The notes under the pieces were generated by a model. It was not told the DNA's origin, did not search any database, and saw only the letters and a list, made by a program, of their open reading frames with translations. Position numbers and translations under genes: made by a program. DNA of 64,000 nt, taken from contig ML661902.1 in NCBI GenBank assembly GCA_007570785.1, forward strand, positions 1,197,338 through 1,261,337, given 5' to 3'. The stretch comes from Antilocapra americana (taxonomy: Eukaryota; Chordata; Mammalia; Artiodactyla; Antilocapridae). Positions 37,905-48,989 of this stretch are shown here, piece after piece (positions within the stretch are counted from its first letter, which is position 1; each line of letters opens with the position of its first letter).

Positions 37905-38455
37905 CAGGGAAAAAAAATTACCATGTTGTTTAAAATCCTTCAATGGCTCTGACTTCTGACTGGCCTGAAATCCACTGTTTTCCACAGCCTGCAAGACCAC
38001 AGGTGATCCGACATGTTCCCAGATCTCAGGCTCCCTGTCAAGCCACCTTCCTCTTTTCTTGGCGCAATCTACCCTCAACAACCTTCTAGGGTCTCAGCAG
38101 TGCTAACCTCCTCCCCCTTAGGTATTTGCACATTATTTTCTCAGTTTAGAATGTGTTTCCTTCTCTTATCAACTGATAAGTTCTTATCCAAAATTTTCAT
38201 CTCATTAAATGTCACTACCAGGCAATGACCTCCACAAGATGACCTCCCTCTTAAACTTCTACCTCACGTTACTCTGTGCTTTTCCTTTAGAACTTCTCGT
38301 TACTGCAGTTAAATAGCTACTTGCATTTTGGTTTATTTGGTTATCTGTCTGTCCCACTACTGCAAGTTCCATAATGATTCAGTCTGTCATAACCAAGCAG
38401 AGCACATTTTCACACAGTAGGAAATCACTACTGGTTGAATAAAGAGATGAAAGAT
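37905..38455 (+). mobile_element. L2 3' end (sense)
   Basis: TTAAAATCCTTCAATGGCTC, the region TTAGGTATTTGCACATTATT, AATGTCACTACCAGGCAATG, and the terminal CACTACTGGTTGAATAAAGA follow the L2 3' order over about 550 bases. Confidence 0.72.
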
Positions 38456-38489
38456 TTGTTCATTCACAAATCCTATGCCATATTTAGCA

Positions 38490-38586
38490 CTTCCTGTGAG
38501 ATTTAAATAGGTTAACTTATGCAATATGTTTGACACAGTGCTAGGAATACAGTATTTGCTCAATTAAAATGTGAGCTATTCTTAGA
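38490..38586 (+). mobile_element. MIR SINE 3' half (sense)
   Basis: GAGATTTAAATAGGTTAACT, GACACAGTGCTAGGAATACA and GCTCAATTAAAATGTGAGCT match the MIR 3' half. Confidence 0.65.
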
Positions 38587-39008
38587 TACATGTTTTCACT
38601 TACATGGTTAGAAACAGAAAAGTAAAAGAACACAAAAACAAAACTTATACTTTCTAATATGATTCTTCCATATGTTTTACACTGGACTTCCCAAAAAAGC
38701 AGACCCAGGTTTACCTGCCAGTTCATGACTTTGGAGGTAAACCCAAGATGCAAGGTAATGTCATGGAAAGGTAAGATAGGGAAGGGGAAAAGCCAATAAA
38801 GAGTTTTTTAAATTAGTGAATTGCCACTGGGCTCAATCCTGCTGGAGATCATTTGAAAGGCTGTGTTAAATGTAACCTCAGGGCTGCCCCACCCTGAGCA
38901 AGATAGTTGGCTTATTGATATACAAACTTCTGTCCCTCCTTCATAGGAGATACTCCTAAGAGCACTTCCTGCCACTAATAAATGTCAAAAGAAAATTCTG
39001 AAGCTTTT

Positions 39009-39648
39009 TTTTTTTTTATTAGTTTTGCCAAACAATGACATGATATCACCATGGGTTCACATATGCTCCCCCTCCATAACCCCCTCCCTCCTCCCTCCCC
39101 CCAGGAAATCTCGTTGCACCAGTCCCAAGCATCAATCCTGGGCCGGCTATTGCTTAGACATATGATAATTAACATGTTTCAATGCCATTCTCCCATATCA
39201 TCCCACCCTTTCCCTCATCCACAGAGGCCCTGAGTCTATTCTATACATCTGTGTTCCTTTTGCTGTCTCGCATGCTGGGTTCTCCTTACCGTCTTCCTAA
39301 ATTCCATATATATGCGTTAATATACTGTATTGTTGTTTTTGCTTACTTCACTCTGGATAATGGGCTCCAGTTTCATCCATCTGAGTAGAACTGCTTCAAA
39401 TGAATTTTTCCTTAATGCTGAGTAATATTCCATTGTGTATATGTACCACAGCTTTCTTATCCATTCGTCAGTTGATGGGCATCTAGGTTGGTTCCATGTC
39501 CTGGCTATCGTAAACAATGCAGCGATGAACATTGGGGTACACGTGTCTCTTTCAATTCTGGTTTCCTCGGTATATATGCCCAACAGTGGGATTGCTGGGT
39601 CATATGGCAGGACTATTTGCAGTTTTTTAAGGAACCTCCACACTGTTG
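39009..39648 (-). mobile_element. 5'-truncated L1 (antisense)
   Basis: A single T run (39006-39018), then ATTAGTTTTGCCAAACAATG and the same 3' UTR and ORF2 end as at 10107. Truncated at about 39647 within CCTCCACACTGTT. The ORF2 tail is open at 39317-39643 ([11 protein letters not shown] region). One small deletion relative to sister copies removes the CTTCTGG of TTGCTTCTGGCTTACTTC near 39340. No convincing target duplication found. Confidence 0.92.
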
Positions 39649-40620
39649 TCCTGTTTTGTTTGTTTTTGCCATAATCTCTGAAAAATCTTCTTTTTAAGAG
39701 TTATGTGTGCTTTGTTCATAATAACCGTTTGCTTTTGCTAGCATTATCTGAAATTGGTACAATGTTTTTGTAAGGAAATTTGGTAATGTGTAGTAAACAA
39801 ACTCATACCCTTTGGCCCACATGAGTCTACCTCAAGATGCTTTCCTAAGGCAAAAATTATGAACATATACTAATATTTTTCTTACTTTACAGATATATTA
39901 ACTTTTGTAGAAATTTAGAAAACACTTGAAAAGATGTAGAAAATGAAAGTTATCAGCATTACCACAACAGATTATTTATACTATACATGAAACATTTATA
40001 TATTAAAAAAGTAAAATTACATTACTTATGCTGGAATTTTCTCTATATTTTTTGTAATGAACAAATTGCTTATGGTTTTAAAATGATTTCATAATGTACA
40101 TTTGTAATAATGGTATTATTCTAAAACATGCTGAAGCATATTTAAACAGAATGTAGCAATTTTTAAACAATTAAATAACAGTTTCCACAATGTTGTCTAG
40201 GTTAGATACACAGTAAATATCCAATAAATGGGAAAAAAAATTTAATGGTAACTAAAAAATGACAGAGTTAATGTCAAACCAAAATAGTTATTTCCCAAAT
40301 AAATAGCTCAGGTTAGTTGTGGATATTTCGTTATAGTGTTGTTGGTGATAAGCATGCACCATAACACTTCACTGTCTTTATTGTGATTTACTTCCCTCTT
40401 CTTCTTTATATGTCGTTTTCATGTCCCTTGCATACTCACTCTTAGCACAGGATCCAAAGACATCTATACTCATGTTATTTTATCTAATACCTTTAAACTT
40501 TTTACATTTCCAGCCTCCACTCTTCTCATCCTTCCTTGTATGGCTAATTGTCTTACTTCTGTTCTGGTTCCATTCCCTTTCTGTTTCTGCAGGAGCGATG
40601 ATGCTCTCCAATCAACATTT
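39649..40620. other. Intergenic; possible old L1 trace
   Basis: 39750-39880 (GGTACAATGTTTTTGTAAGG and GGCCCACATGAGTCTACCTC) is reminiscent of an old L1 3' region, weakly. Otherwise AT-rich and unassigned. Confidence 0.35.
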
Positions 40621-40768
40621 AAGAACGTTAATTTTTTTCTATCTAAAAATGACAATGTATGGCAAAACCAACACAATAATGTAAAGGTAAAAAGAAGTCA
40701 GTACTTGGCTTTAAATAAATAAATAAAAAGAAAAAAAAGAATGTTAATTTTTTTCTATCTAAAAATGA
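40621..40768 (+). mobile_element. Very short L1 tail insertion with about 30-bp target duplication
   Basis: GTTAATTTTTTTCTATCTAA plus AAATGA (26 bases) occurs identically at 40627-40652 and 40743-40768, and the match extends to about 32 bases with one mismatch. Between the copies lies the very end of L1 (CAATGTATGGCAAAACCAAC, ACAATAATGTAAAGG), then about 25 non-L1 bases (AGTCAGTACTTGGCTTT) and an A-rich (AAAT)n tail. An extreme 5' truncation. Confidence 0.9.
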
Positions 40769-40802
40769 AACAAAACAAACAATTCTTTCTTTGTATCCTA
40801 AT

Positions 40803-41010
40803 TCTCTAAGGGGTTTTCCAGGTTGCTCAGATGGTAAAGTCTGCCTGCAATGCCGGACACCTAGGTTTGATCCCTGGGTTGGGAAGATCCCCTGGGGAAG
40901 GGAATGGCAACCTACTCCATTATCCTTGCTTGAAGAATCCCTGAAGAGAGGAGCCTGGCTGGCTGCAGTCCATGGGGTTGCAGAGTCAGACACACCTGAG
41001 CAACTAAGCA
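40803..41010 (+). mobile_element. Bov-tA SINE (sense)
   Basis: GGGGTTTTCCAGGTTGCTCA through GCAGAGTCAGACACACCTGA. Opposite in orientation to the Bov-tA at 41540-41753, about 530 bases on. Confidence 0.9.
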
Positions 41011-41089
41011 TATACATAACATAACTGACCAATGGTGTTTCTGTACACAACAGAATGTTTTAAAAGAGAGGCATCTTTCACTGTGCTCA

Positions 41090-41450
41090 GTTATCTCTCA
41101 TTCACTCCTCAGTTCCCTGAAATCTGTCTGCTCTGGTGACCTATTCTCAGCAAGGTCACTAGCCACTCCTTTATTTTGAAATTTAATCAATGCTGATGGC
41201 ATTGTTCATCCTTTTTGACAGCCACGATACACATTTATTTTGTTTGCTTATTTTTTTTATTTGTTTGTTTGCTATTTTGTTTGTTCTGTATGGCCTGGCT
41301 ACTAACTTCTGTCTCTGTCTTCTCCAGCTCCATATACTTTATGGTTTCTTCCTTTGGCTGCCCCTTAACTCTTTCTGGTTCACAGGGATCTGGGTAAGGC
41401 CCCTTTTAAGTCTTATTTTACCCACTTTCTATATTTCCAAAACTTTATTT
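41090..41450 (+). mobile_element. Probable L2 ORF fragment (sense)
   Basis: CCTGAAATCTGTCTGCTCTG and CAGCAAGGTCACTAGCCACT, followed by GACAGCCACGATACAC, follow the L2 coding-region order upstream of the RT motifs. A (TTTG)n-rich patch lies at 41230-41290. Highly decayed. Confidence 0.5.
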
Positions 41451-41539
41451 ATTCATGACCACAGAAGTTCATAGATTTATTCCACATTGTTTTGCCAAGC
41501 TTGATAAACACTCATTTGTTCATAAAAATTCTTCAGTGG

Positions 41540-41753
41540 ATGCCTGTGTATGTGTTAGTTGCTCAGTCATGTCTAACTCTTTGTGACCCCATGGACTGTA
41601 GCCCACCAGGCTTCTGTCCATGGAATTCTCCAGGCAAGAATACTGGAGTGTATTGCCATTTCCTTCTTCAGAGCAACTTCCCAACCCAAGGACTGATCCC
41701 TGGTCTCCTACATTGCAGGCAGATTCTTTACCGTTTAAGCTACAGGGAAGTCT
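41540..41753 (-). mobile_element. Bov-tA SINE (antisense)
   Basis: GTGTTAGTTGCTCAGTCATG, then CCCATGGACTGTAGCCCACC, GCAAGAATACTGGAGTGTAT and the head complement AGCTACAGGGAAGTCT. Confidence 0.92.
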
Positions 41754-41757
41754 AATT

Positions 41758-42262
41758 TGGCAATGGGTGCCTAATTTGTGTTAAACAAATTACTATATGC
41801 TGAGAACATGATGATAAGCAAGGGACAAGAGCTTAAATATTTGTGGTCTATACAGACAACAAATAAATAAGCAAATAAAAACTTTAAATGCAGTTTCTAT
41901 GGTTATAAGGGCTAAGAATGGGACTAAGAAACTGATGTGATTGAATAATCAGGGAGATGGTGGTTAGTTTGGAGAAAGTAGCCTTGAAGATGAGAAATGA
42001 TGACATCAGGCAAAAATCCCTGTTGAAGAGATTTCCATGAAGTGAAAATGCTTTGAGGCAGAAAAGTAAGTAACGTGTTTGACGAAGAAAACAAAGATCA
42101 GTGAGTCTGGTTATAGAAAGTAGGGTAGAAGTGATACAACTCAAGGTTGAAATATACAGGAGCCGCAAAGATCTTTGTGGTCAATCATCTAGAGTTTAGA
42201 CTTTATTTCAAAGGCAACGAGAAGTCACTGAAGCATTTTTAACAAGAGAGAAATATACAAAT
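41758..42262 (-). mobile_element. L2 3' region (antisense)
   Basis: Starts near the L2 3' terminus (GTGCCTAATTTGTG) and runs to GAGTTTAGACTTTATTTCAA and GGCAACGAGAAGTCACTGAA, an order shared with the antisense L2 at 62562-63768. Confidence 0.65.
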
Positions 42263-42264
42263 TA

Positions 42265-43680
42265 AAAAAAAAATTGACTTATTTATATAAAGTAGAGCTA
42301 GAGTCTGATACTATGGCATATACAGCTTGCTGAAGTTTTATAAATTGACACACTCATGTAACTAATATCTAGGCTTAGAAATAAAACATTACTCCTATCC
42401 TAGATGTCTGTTGATGTTCTCTTCCTGTCACTACCCATCCCCTGTCCAGAGTAACCATGATCCTGACTTCTAGCATAGATTTTTTTCATCTGTTTTTGCA
42501 CTTCATATGAGTATAGTCATATAATATGTGCTATTTTGTATCTGGCTTCTTTCATTCTGCCTTCTGCGAACTTCTCCCATGGCATTATGTCAAATGGTAT
42601 TTCCATCATTCTCCTGCTGCAAAGTATTCTGTTATGTGAAGATTTCACAACTAATTTATTCATTCAACTGATGATGGGTATTTTGGTGATTTCCAATTTA
42701 GGGAAATTGTAAATAGTGCTCCTAGAACTCAAAAGATTTTCGGTGAACATATTCATCTATTTCATGGGACTATGTCTAACAATGAATTTTAGGAAATAAT
42801 TAATGTTTATGTTTACCTTTACTAAATTCTATCAGTTTTCAGAAGTGATTACATGGTGTATTTGTTTTGCTATTATTTAGTCACTAAGTCGTGTCTGACT
42901 CTTTGCAACTCCATGGACTATAGCATGCCAGGCCTCCCTGACCCTCACTGTCTCCTGGAGTTTGCTCAAATTCATGTCCATTGAACTGGTAATACTATTC
43001 AATCTTCTCACCCTCTGCTGCACTCTTCTCCTTTTGCCTTCAACCTTTCCCAGCATCAGGGTCTTTTCCAGTGATTTGGCTCTTCACATCAGGTGGCCAA
43101 AGTATTGGAGCTTCAGCTTCAGCATCATTCCCTCCCATCAGTATTCAAGGCTGATTTCCTTTAGTAGTGACTGGTTTGATCTCCTTGCTGTCCAAGAGAC
43201 TATATAAGCATACCACAATTAATCTATGGTTATTGTAATACCTATTTGGTTTTCTTCCATTTCTGACTCAAGGATGTATAACTGGAGTGAAACTGCCATA
43301 AATCATCACCTTTAAATCTAGACAGGATGCCAAAATACTTTCTCAAATGATTTTTCCCACTTGCATGCCCACCTACATATATAAAACTGTTCATTCTTCA
43401 ACATCTTTTCAGCAGTAGGTATTATCAGACTTTTAAATTTTAGCCATTCTGATTGATGGCAGTAAAATTTCATTATTTTAATTTGTATTTTTCTCATTAC
43501 TAGTGACATTGTTTGTATTTTTCTATATTTATTAGTCACTAGAATTTACTCTTTCATGAAATGACTGCAAATCTTTTGACATTGTTTCTACTGGATTATG
43601 TATCTTTAAAACACTTGATGTATAGGAGTTTTTTTTTATTATCATTATAATATATTCTGACATTAGTCCAGTTTTTGTTG

Positions 43681-43685
<5 letters not shown>
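42265..43685 (-). mobile_element. Old mammalian L1 ORF2/3' region (antisense), split by BovB
   Basis: Antisense L1 landmarks: ATTGACACACTCATGTAACT, CCAGAGTAACCATGATCCTG, TGTATCTGGCTTCTTTCATT, TCAACTGATGATGGGTATTT, then after the BovB TTTAAATTTTAGCCATTCTG and ATTTTAATTTGTATTTTTCT. Strongly diverged. Confidence 0.78.
42872..43205 (-). mobile_element. BovB 3' end (antisense) nested in old L1
   Basis: TTTAGTCACTAAGTCGTGTC, CATGCCAGGCCTCCCTGACC, AGCATCAGGGTCTTTTCCAG, TTGATCTCCTTGCTGTCCAA. About 330 bases; truncated just into the ORF end. Confidence 0.9.

Positions 43686-43714
<29 letters not shown>
43684..43714. repeat. (CA)15 microsatellite
   Basis: Uninterrupted CA dinucleotides, likely length-polymorphic. 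Confidence 0.95.
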
Positions 43715-43715
<1 letters not shown>

Positions 43716-43924
43716 CCCATCATATCTTCTTCAACCCAGGTGGTTTACTTGATAACATGATTCTATAATAGGAAAATGCAAAGACAAAGAATAGTCAGGA
43801 CATTTTGGGGGGAAAAAAACAAGGTGTGAGGCAAATGTAATTTGCCTCCACTACGCTACAGAAATGAGTCAAGAACATGGTAGAAAAACCTGTTCCTCTG
43901 GATATGAAGGCCTACTAAAGTCAC

Positions 43925-44218
43925 AATAAGACAGTCCAGTACTGGTTCAACAATAGATAAATAGACAGATGGAATACAGCAGAGAGCCCCAAAACAAATT
44001 CTCACATATTTATGTATTTAAGAGGAATACAGCGTTACAGAGCAGGGGGAAAAGACTCAATAGTTCAATAAATGAAGCTGGAAAATTACACATTTAGGAA
44101 GATTAAAAAGTACCCCACACTATACACAAAATATCAAATCCAAGTAATTTTTAGACCTAATGTTTAAACCTAAACAATAAGCACTCAGAAGATAATATAA
44201 AAAAATAAATCTTGAATG
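43925..44218 (+). mobile_element. L1 ORF2 fragment (sense), decayed
   Basis: AGATAAATAGACAGATGGAA, CAGAGAGCCCCAAAACAAAT, CACACTATACACAAAATATC and TAGACCTAATGTTTAAACCT match the L1 ORF2 segment seen also at 13480-13730. BovB begins immediately after. Confidence 0.75.
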
Positions 44219-44220
44219 GT

Positions 44221-45368
44221 AGGCTTCAGCATCATGCAAACCAAGAACTTCCAGAAATCCAAGCTGGGTTTAGAAAACACAGGGGAACCAGAAATCAAAT
44301 TGCTGAATCACAGAGAAAGTGATGAAATTCCAGAAAAATACCTACTTCTCTTTCATGAACTATGTTAAACCTTTGACTATGTGGATCAAAACATTCTGTG
44401 GAAAGTTATTAAAGATATAGGAATACCAGATCATTATACCAATCTCCTGAGAAACCTGTATGTGGGTCAAGAAGCAACAGTTAGAACCCAATCTGGAATA
44501 ACTGATTGGTTTAGGATTGAGAAAGGAGGGTGACAGGTCTGTCTGTTGTCACCCTATTTATTTACCTTGTATGCTGAAAAATGCTGAGCTGGATAACTTA
44601 CAAACTGAAATCAAGATAGGCAGGAGAAACATCAACAACCTCAGATATGCAGATGATATCACCCTATTGGCAGAAAGTGAAGAGGAACTGAAGAACCTCT
44701 TGGAGGAGGTGAAGGAGGAGAGTGAAAAAACTGGATTAAAACTAAATATTAAAAAAAACTAAGATCATGCCATATGGCCCCATTACTTCACGGCAAACAG
44801 AAGGGGACAAGGTGGAAGCAGTGACAGATTTCCTCTTCGGCTCTACAATCACTGTGGATGGTGACTGCAGCTGTGAAATCAGAAGATGATTGCTTCTTGA
44901 CAGGAAAGTTATGGCAAGCACAGACAGTGTGTTGAAAGCAGAGACATCACTCTGCTGAGAAAGGTCCATATAGTCAAGGCTATGGTTTTCCCAGTGGTCA
45001 TGTATGATTGTGAGAGCTGAACCTGAAGAAGGCAGAGTGCCAAAGAATTGATGCCTTCAAACTGTGGTACTGGAGAAGACTCTTGAGAATCCCTTGAACA
45101 GCAAGGAGATCAAAACAGTCAATCTTAAAGGAAATCAACCCTGAATACTCATTGGAAGGACTGATGCTGAAGTTGAAGCTCTAGGATTTTGGTCACCTGA
45201 GGTGAACAGTCGACTCACTGGAAAAGTCCCTGATACTGGGAAAAATCAATGGTAAAAAGAGAAGAGGGTGTCAGCATATGAGTAGGCTGGATGGCATAAC
45301 CAATGCAATGGACATGAACTTAGGCAAACTCTGGGAGATGCTGAGGGACAGGGAAGCCAGAGTACATC
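44221..45368 (+). mobile_element. BovB 3' half (sense), RT motif C readable
   Basis: Runs from the RT fingers (CAAGCTGGGTTTAGAAAACA) through motif A (TTGACTATGTGGATC), motif C (YADD in the open frame 44517-44762, residues about 42-45) and the post-palm region to GGGACAGGGAAGCCAGAGTA near the 3' end. Multiple frameshifts. The last BovB bases and tail are missing, and the 5' half of a BovB in the same orientation follows directly, an inverted order for a single element. Confidence 0.9.
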
Positions 45369-45394
45369 AGTATCTAAGTCACTGTATATAAGTA

Positions 45395-46680
45395 CTGGTC
45401 ACAGCAAACACTCTCTTCCAATAGCACAAGAGACGATTCTACACATGGACATCACCAGATGGTCAATACTGAAATCTGATTGATTATATTCTTTGTTGCC
45501 AAAGATGTAGAAGCTCTATAGAGTCAGCAAAAATAAGACGGGGCTGACTGTGGCTAGGATTATGAACCCCTTATTGCAAAATTCACACTTGAATTGAAGA
45601 AAGTAGGGAATATCACTAGGCCATTCAGGTATGACATAAATCAAATCCCTTATAATTATACAGTGGAAGTGGGAAATAGATTCAAGGGATTAGATTTTAT
45701 AGAAAGAGTGCCAGAAGAACTACAGATGGGGGTTCATAACACTGTAGAGGAGGCGGTGATCAAAATCATCCCCAAGAAAAAGAAATGTGAAAGGGCAAAA
45801 TGGTTGTCTGAGGAGGTCTTACAAGTAGTTGAGAGAAGAAGCAAAAAGCAAAGAAGAAAAGCAAAATTATACCCATCTGAATGCAGAGTTCCAAAGAATA
45901 ACAAGGAGAGATAAGAAAGCCTTTTTAAGTGAATGATGCAAAGAAATAGAGGAAAACAATAGAATGGGAAAGATTACAGATCTCTTCAAGAAAATCAGAG
46001 ATACCAAGGGAATATTTCATGCAATGATGGGCACAATAAAGACCAGAAACAGTATGGACCTAATAAAACTAGAATATACAAAGAAGAGGTGGCAAGAATA
46101 CATAGAAGAACTATACAAAAAAGATCTTAATGACCTGTATAACCATAACCATGATGGTGTGATCACTCACCTAGAGCCAGACATTATGGAGTGAGAAATC
46201 AAGACACATCACTATGAACAAAACAAATGGAGATGATGGAATTGCAGCTGAATTATTTCAAATCCTAAAAGATAATGCTGTTAAAGTGCTGTGTTCAATA
46301 TGTGAACAAACTTGGATAACTCAGCAATGACCACAAGACTGGAAAAGGTCAGTTTACATTCCAGTAGCAAAGAAGGGTAATGCTCAAACGACATTAAATT
46401 ACATTTAATTACAATTAAATGTAATTGTTTAAACGACAGCACAATTGCACTTATTTCACATGCCAGTAAGATTATGCTCAAAAACCTTCAAACAAGGCTT
46501 CAACAGTATGTGAACCAAGAACTTTCAGATTTACAAGCTGGATTTAGAAAAGCAGAGGAACCAGAAATCAAATTGCCAACATCCATCAGATCACAGAAAA
46601 AGCAAGAGAATTCCAGAAAAAACAAAAACAAAAAACATCTACTCTGCTTCATTGACCATGTTAAAGCATTTGACTGTGTC
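45395..46680 (+). mobile_element. BovB 5' half of RT region (sense)
   Basis: Covers CTCTTCCAATAGCACAAGAG (endonuclease-RT linker), the frames 45594-45914 (DINQIPYNYTVEVGNRFKG near residue 14) and 45964-46194 (GKITDLFKKIRDTKG; HLEPDIME at the end), on to the RT fingers and motif A start (CATTTGACTGTGTC), where it stops abruptly at 46680. Carries a 60-base ATTAAAT-rich patch near 46390-46435. Confidence 0.9.
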
Positions 46681-47045
46681 AGTCAGTTCAGTCGCTCAGT
46701 CATGTCCGACTCTTTGTGATCCCATGAACCAAAGCATGCCAGGCCTCCCTGTCCATCACCAACTCCCGGAGTTCACCCAAACCTATGTCCATTGAGTTGG
46801 TGATGCCATCCAACCATCTCATCCCCTGTTGTCCCTTCTCCTCCTGTCCTCAATCTTTCCCAGCATCAGGGTCTTTTCCAACGAGTCAGCCCTTCACATC
46901 TGGTGGCCAAAGTATTGGAGTTTCAGCTTCAGCATCAGTCCTTCCAATGAATATTCAGGACTGATTTTCTTTAGGATGGACTGATTGGATTTCCTTGCAG
47001 TCCAAGAGACTCTCAAGAGTCTTCTCCAACACCACAGTTCAAAGC
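46680..47045 (-). mobile_element. BovB 3' end (antisense)
   Basis: AGTCAGTTCAGTCGCTCAGT through CACCACAGTTCAAAGCATG. Starts exactly where the sense BovB 45395-46680 is cut, and is followed directly by an oppositely oriented BovB piece. Confidence 0.92.
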
Positions 47046-47410
47046 ATGCTCAATCTACTGCACAACTGAACTCATCTCACACGCTAGTAAAGTAATGTTC
47101 AAAATTCTCCAAGCCAGGCTTCAACAATACGTGAACCGTGAAATTCCACATGTTCAAGCTGGTTTTAGAAAAGGCAGAGGAACCAGAGATCAAATTGCCA
47201 ACACCCACTGGATCATCGGAAAAGCAAGAGAGTTCCAGGAAAACATCTATTTCTGCTTTCTTGACTATGCCAAAGCCTTTGACTGTGTGGATTACAATAA
47301 AATGTGGAAAACTGTGAAGGAGATGGGAATACCAGACCACCTGACCTGCCTCTTAAGAAACCTGTATGCAGGTCAGGAAACAACATTTAGAACTGGACAT
47401 GGAACAGACT
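47046..47410 (+). mobile_element. BovB RT-fingers segment (sense), inverted relative to both neighbours
   Basis: Open frame 47095-47538 reads QARLQQYVNREIPHVQAGFR, then motif A FLDYAKAFDCVDYNK, and continues past the junction into antisense sequence (from about residue 106), so its end is not native. The same BovB region occurs in reverse at about 47790-48155, forming an inverted repeat of about 360 bases. Confidence 0.9.
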
Positions 47411-48248
47411 GTTTCATTTCATGGCTGCATTCACCATCTGCAGTGATTTTGGAGCCCAGAAGAATAAAGTCAGTCACTGTTTCCCCATCTACTTGCCATG
47501 AAGTGATGGGACCAGATGCCATGATCTTAGTTTTCTGAATGGCTTTAAGCCAACTTTTTCACACTCCTCTTTCACTTTCATCAAGAGGCTCTTTATAGTT
47601 CTTCTTCACTTTTTGCCATAAGGTGAAGTGCCATCTGCATATCTGAGGTTATTGATATTTCTCCCGGCAATCTTGATTCCAGCTTGTGTTTCCTCCAACC
47701 CAGCGTTTCTCATCATGTACTCTGCATATAAGTTAAATAAACAGGGTGACAATATACAGCCTTGACATACTCCTTTTCCTATTTGGAACCAGTCTGTTCC
47801 ATGTCCAGTTCTAACTGTTGCTTCCTGACCTGCATACAGGTTTCTCAAGAGGCAGGTCAGGTGGTCTGGTATTCCAATCTTCTTCAGAATTTTCCACAGT
47901 TTATTGTGATCCACACAGTCAAAGGCTTTGGCATAGTCAAGAAAGCAGAAATAGATGTTTTTCTGGAACTCTCTTGCTTTTTTGATGATCCAGCAAATGT
48001 TGGCAATTTGATCTCTGGTTCCTCTGCCTTTTCTAAAACCAGCTTGAACATCTGGAAGTTCACGGTTCACATATTGCTAAAGCTTGACTTGGAGAATGTT
48101 GAGCATTACTTTACTAGTGTGTGAGACGAGTGCAATTGTGCAGTAGTTTGAGCATTCTTTGGCATTGCCTTTCTTTGGGACTGGAATGAAAACTGACGTT
48201 TTCCAGTCCTGTTGCCACTGCTGAGTTTTCCAAATTTGCTGACATATT
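47411..48248 (-). mobile_element. BovB RT region (antisense), truncated at both ends
   Basis: From TTTCATTTCATGGCTGCATT to CAAATTTGCTGACATATTTC. Contains the open frame 47606-48070 with QAGFRKGRGT (residues 9-18), FLDYAKAFDCVDHN (43-56) and VCQGC motif B. The catalytic YADD is mutated to YADG (144-147) just before the frame is lost. Between this piece and the 3' end at 46680-47045, the BovB segment that should join them (about 220 bases) is missing. Confidence 0.9.
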
Positions 48249-48989
48249 TCTCCACTCCTTAGAAATAGAAATAATCGGCTGATAATAGAGTGTGAAATTT
48301 AAAACCACTGTGGTAAGAATATGTGTCTTTGTGTAGATAACTGCTTGAACAAATGCAAATAGCAAATGCTTGAATAACTGCTTGATCAAATGCAAATAGC
48401 ATAGTGAGTATTTTCTAGAAGTCATTTAAAACTTTAAGAAGTTAAAATTCTTATCATGATTAATATCATTGAAAGAGGATAGCATTGCAAAAAATTGATA
48501 GGGCTGTTTTATTTGTTTCCTCAGCTTTATTAGTACTTACAACATCTGAGAACAGATATAAATGTAGATATGAAATGTTAATGACCATAAAATTTTCCTG
48601 TCAAAACATTCAGAATTTGTCTATTCCTGAAAAAATTATTTTGAATTTATGCAAAAGTACAAGTCATTTGAAATAGATCTTGGATTAGTAGATATAAAGT
48701 AATATCTAAATGTCAAGTAGTATTGTTATTTCTGATAGTTATTAACTCTGATAAGCAAAATCTACAAGTGCTTACAAAGAGATCACTTCTCTAAAAATAT
48801 CAAGGCAAGCTGTTTTCAATATTTGCCCTTCTTTCTTCAACTCACTATTTCAGAAATTATGAGAAGAAATTAATTCACTGCAATTTATAAGTGATGCTAG
48901 GAAGAGCTGTCTTAAATCAAGGTATTCTCAAAAATCATATTTTTCCTAAAGATGGCATATTTCTCCTAAACTGAAAATAGCAGCAAAGT
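48249..48989. other. Unique AT-rich interval
   Basis: No named repeat or gene. Contains the short tandem duplication described separately. Confidence 0.5.
48339..48401. repeat. 37-bp-period tandem duplication with two octamer motifs
   Basis: AACTGCTTGAACAAATGCAA plus ATAGCA at 48339-48364 repeats at 48376-48401 with one substitution. Each copy holds a perfect ATGCAAAT (48353-48360 and 48390-48397), the POU/octamer consensus. Binding is inference. Confidence 0.8.

Noticed and set aside
46680..48248. Terminal inverted repeats of a DNA transposon
   Set aside because: The inverted sequences are BovB RT-coding segments, not terminal repeats, and no transposase is present.
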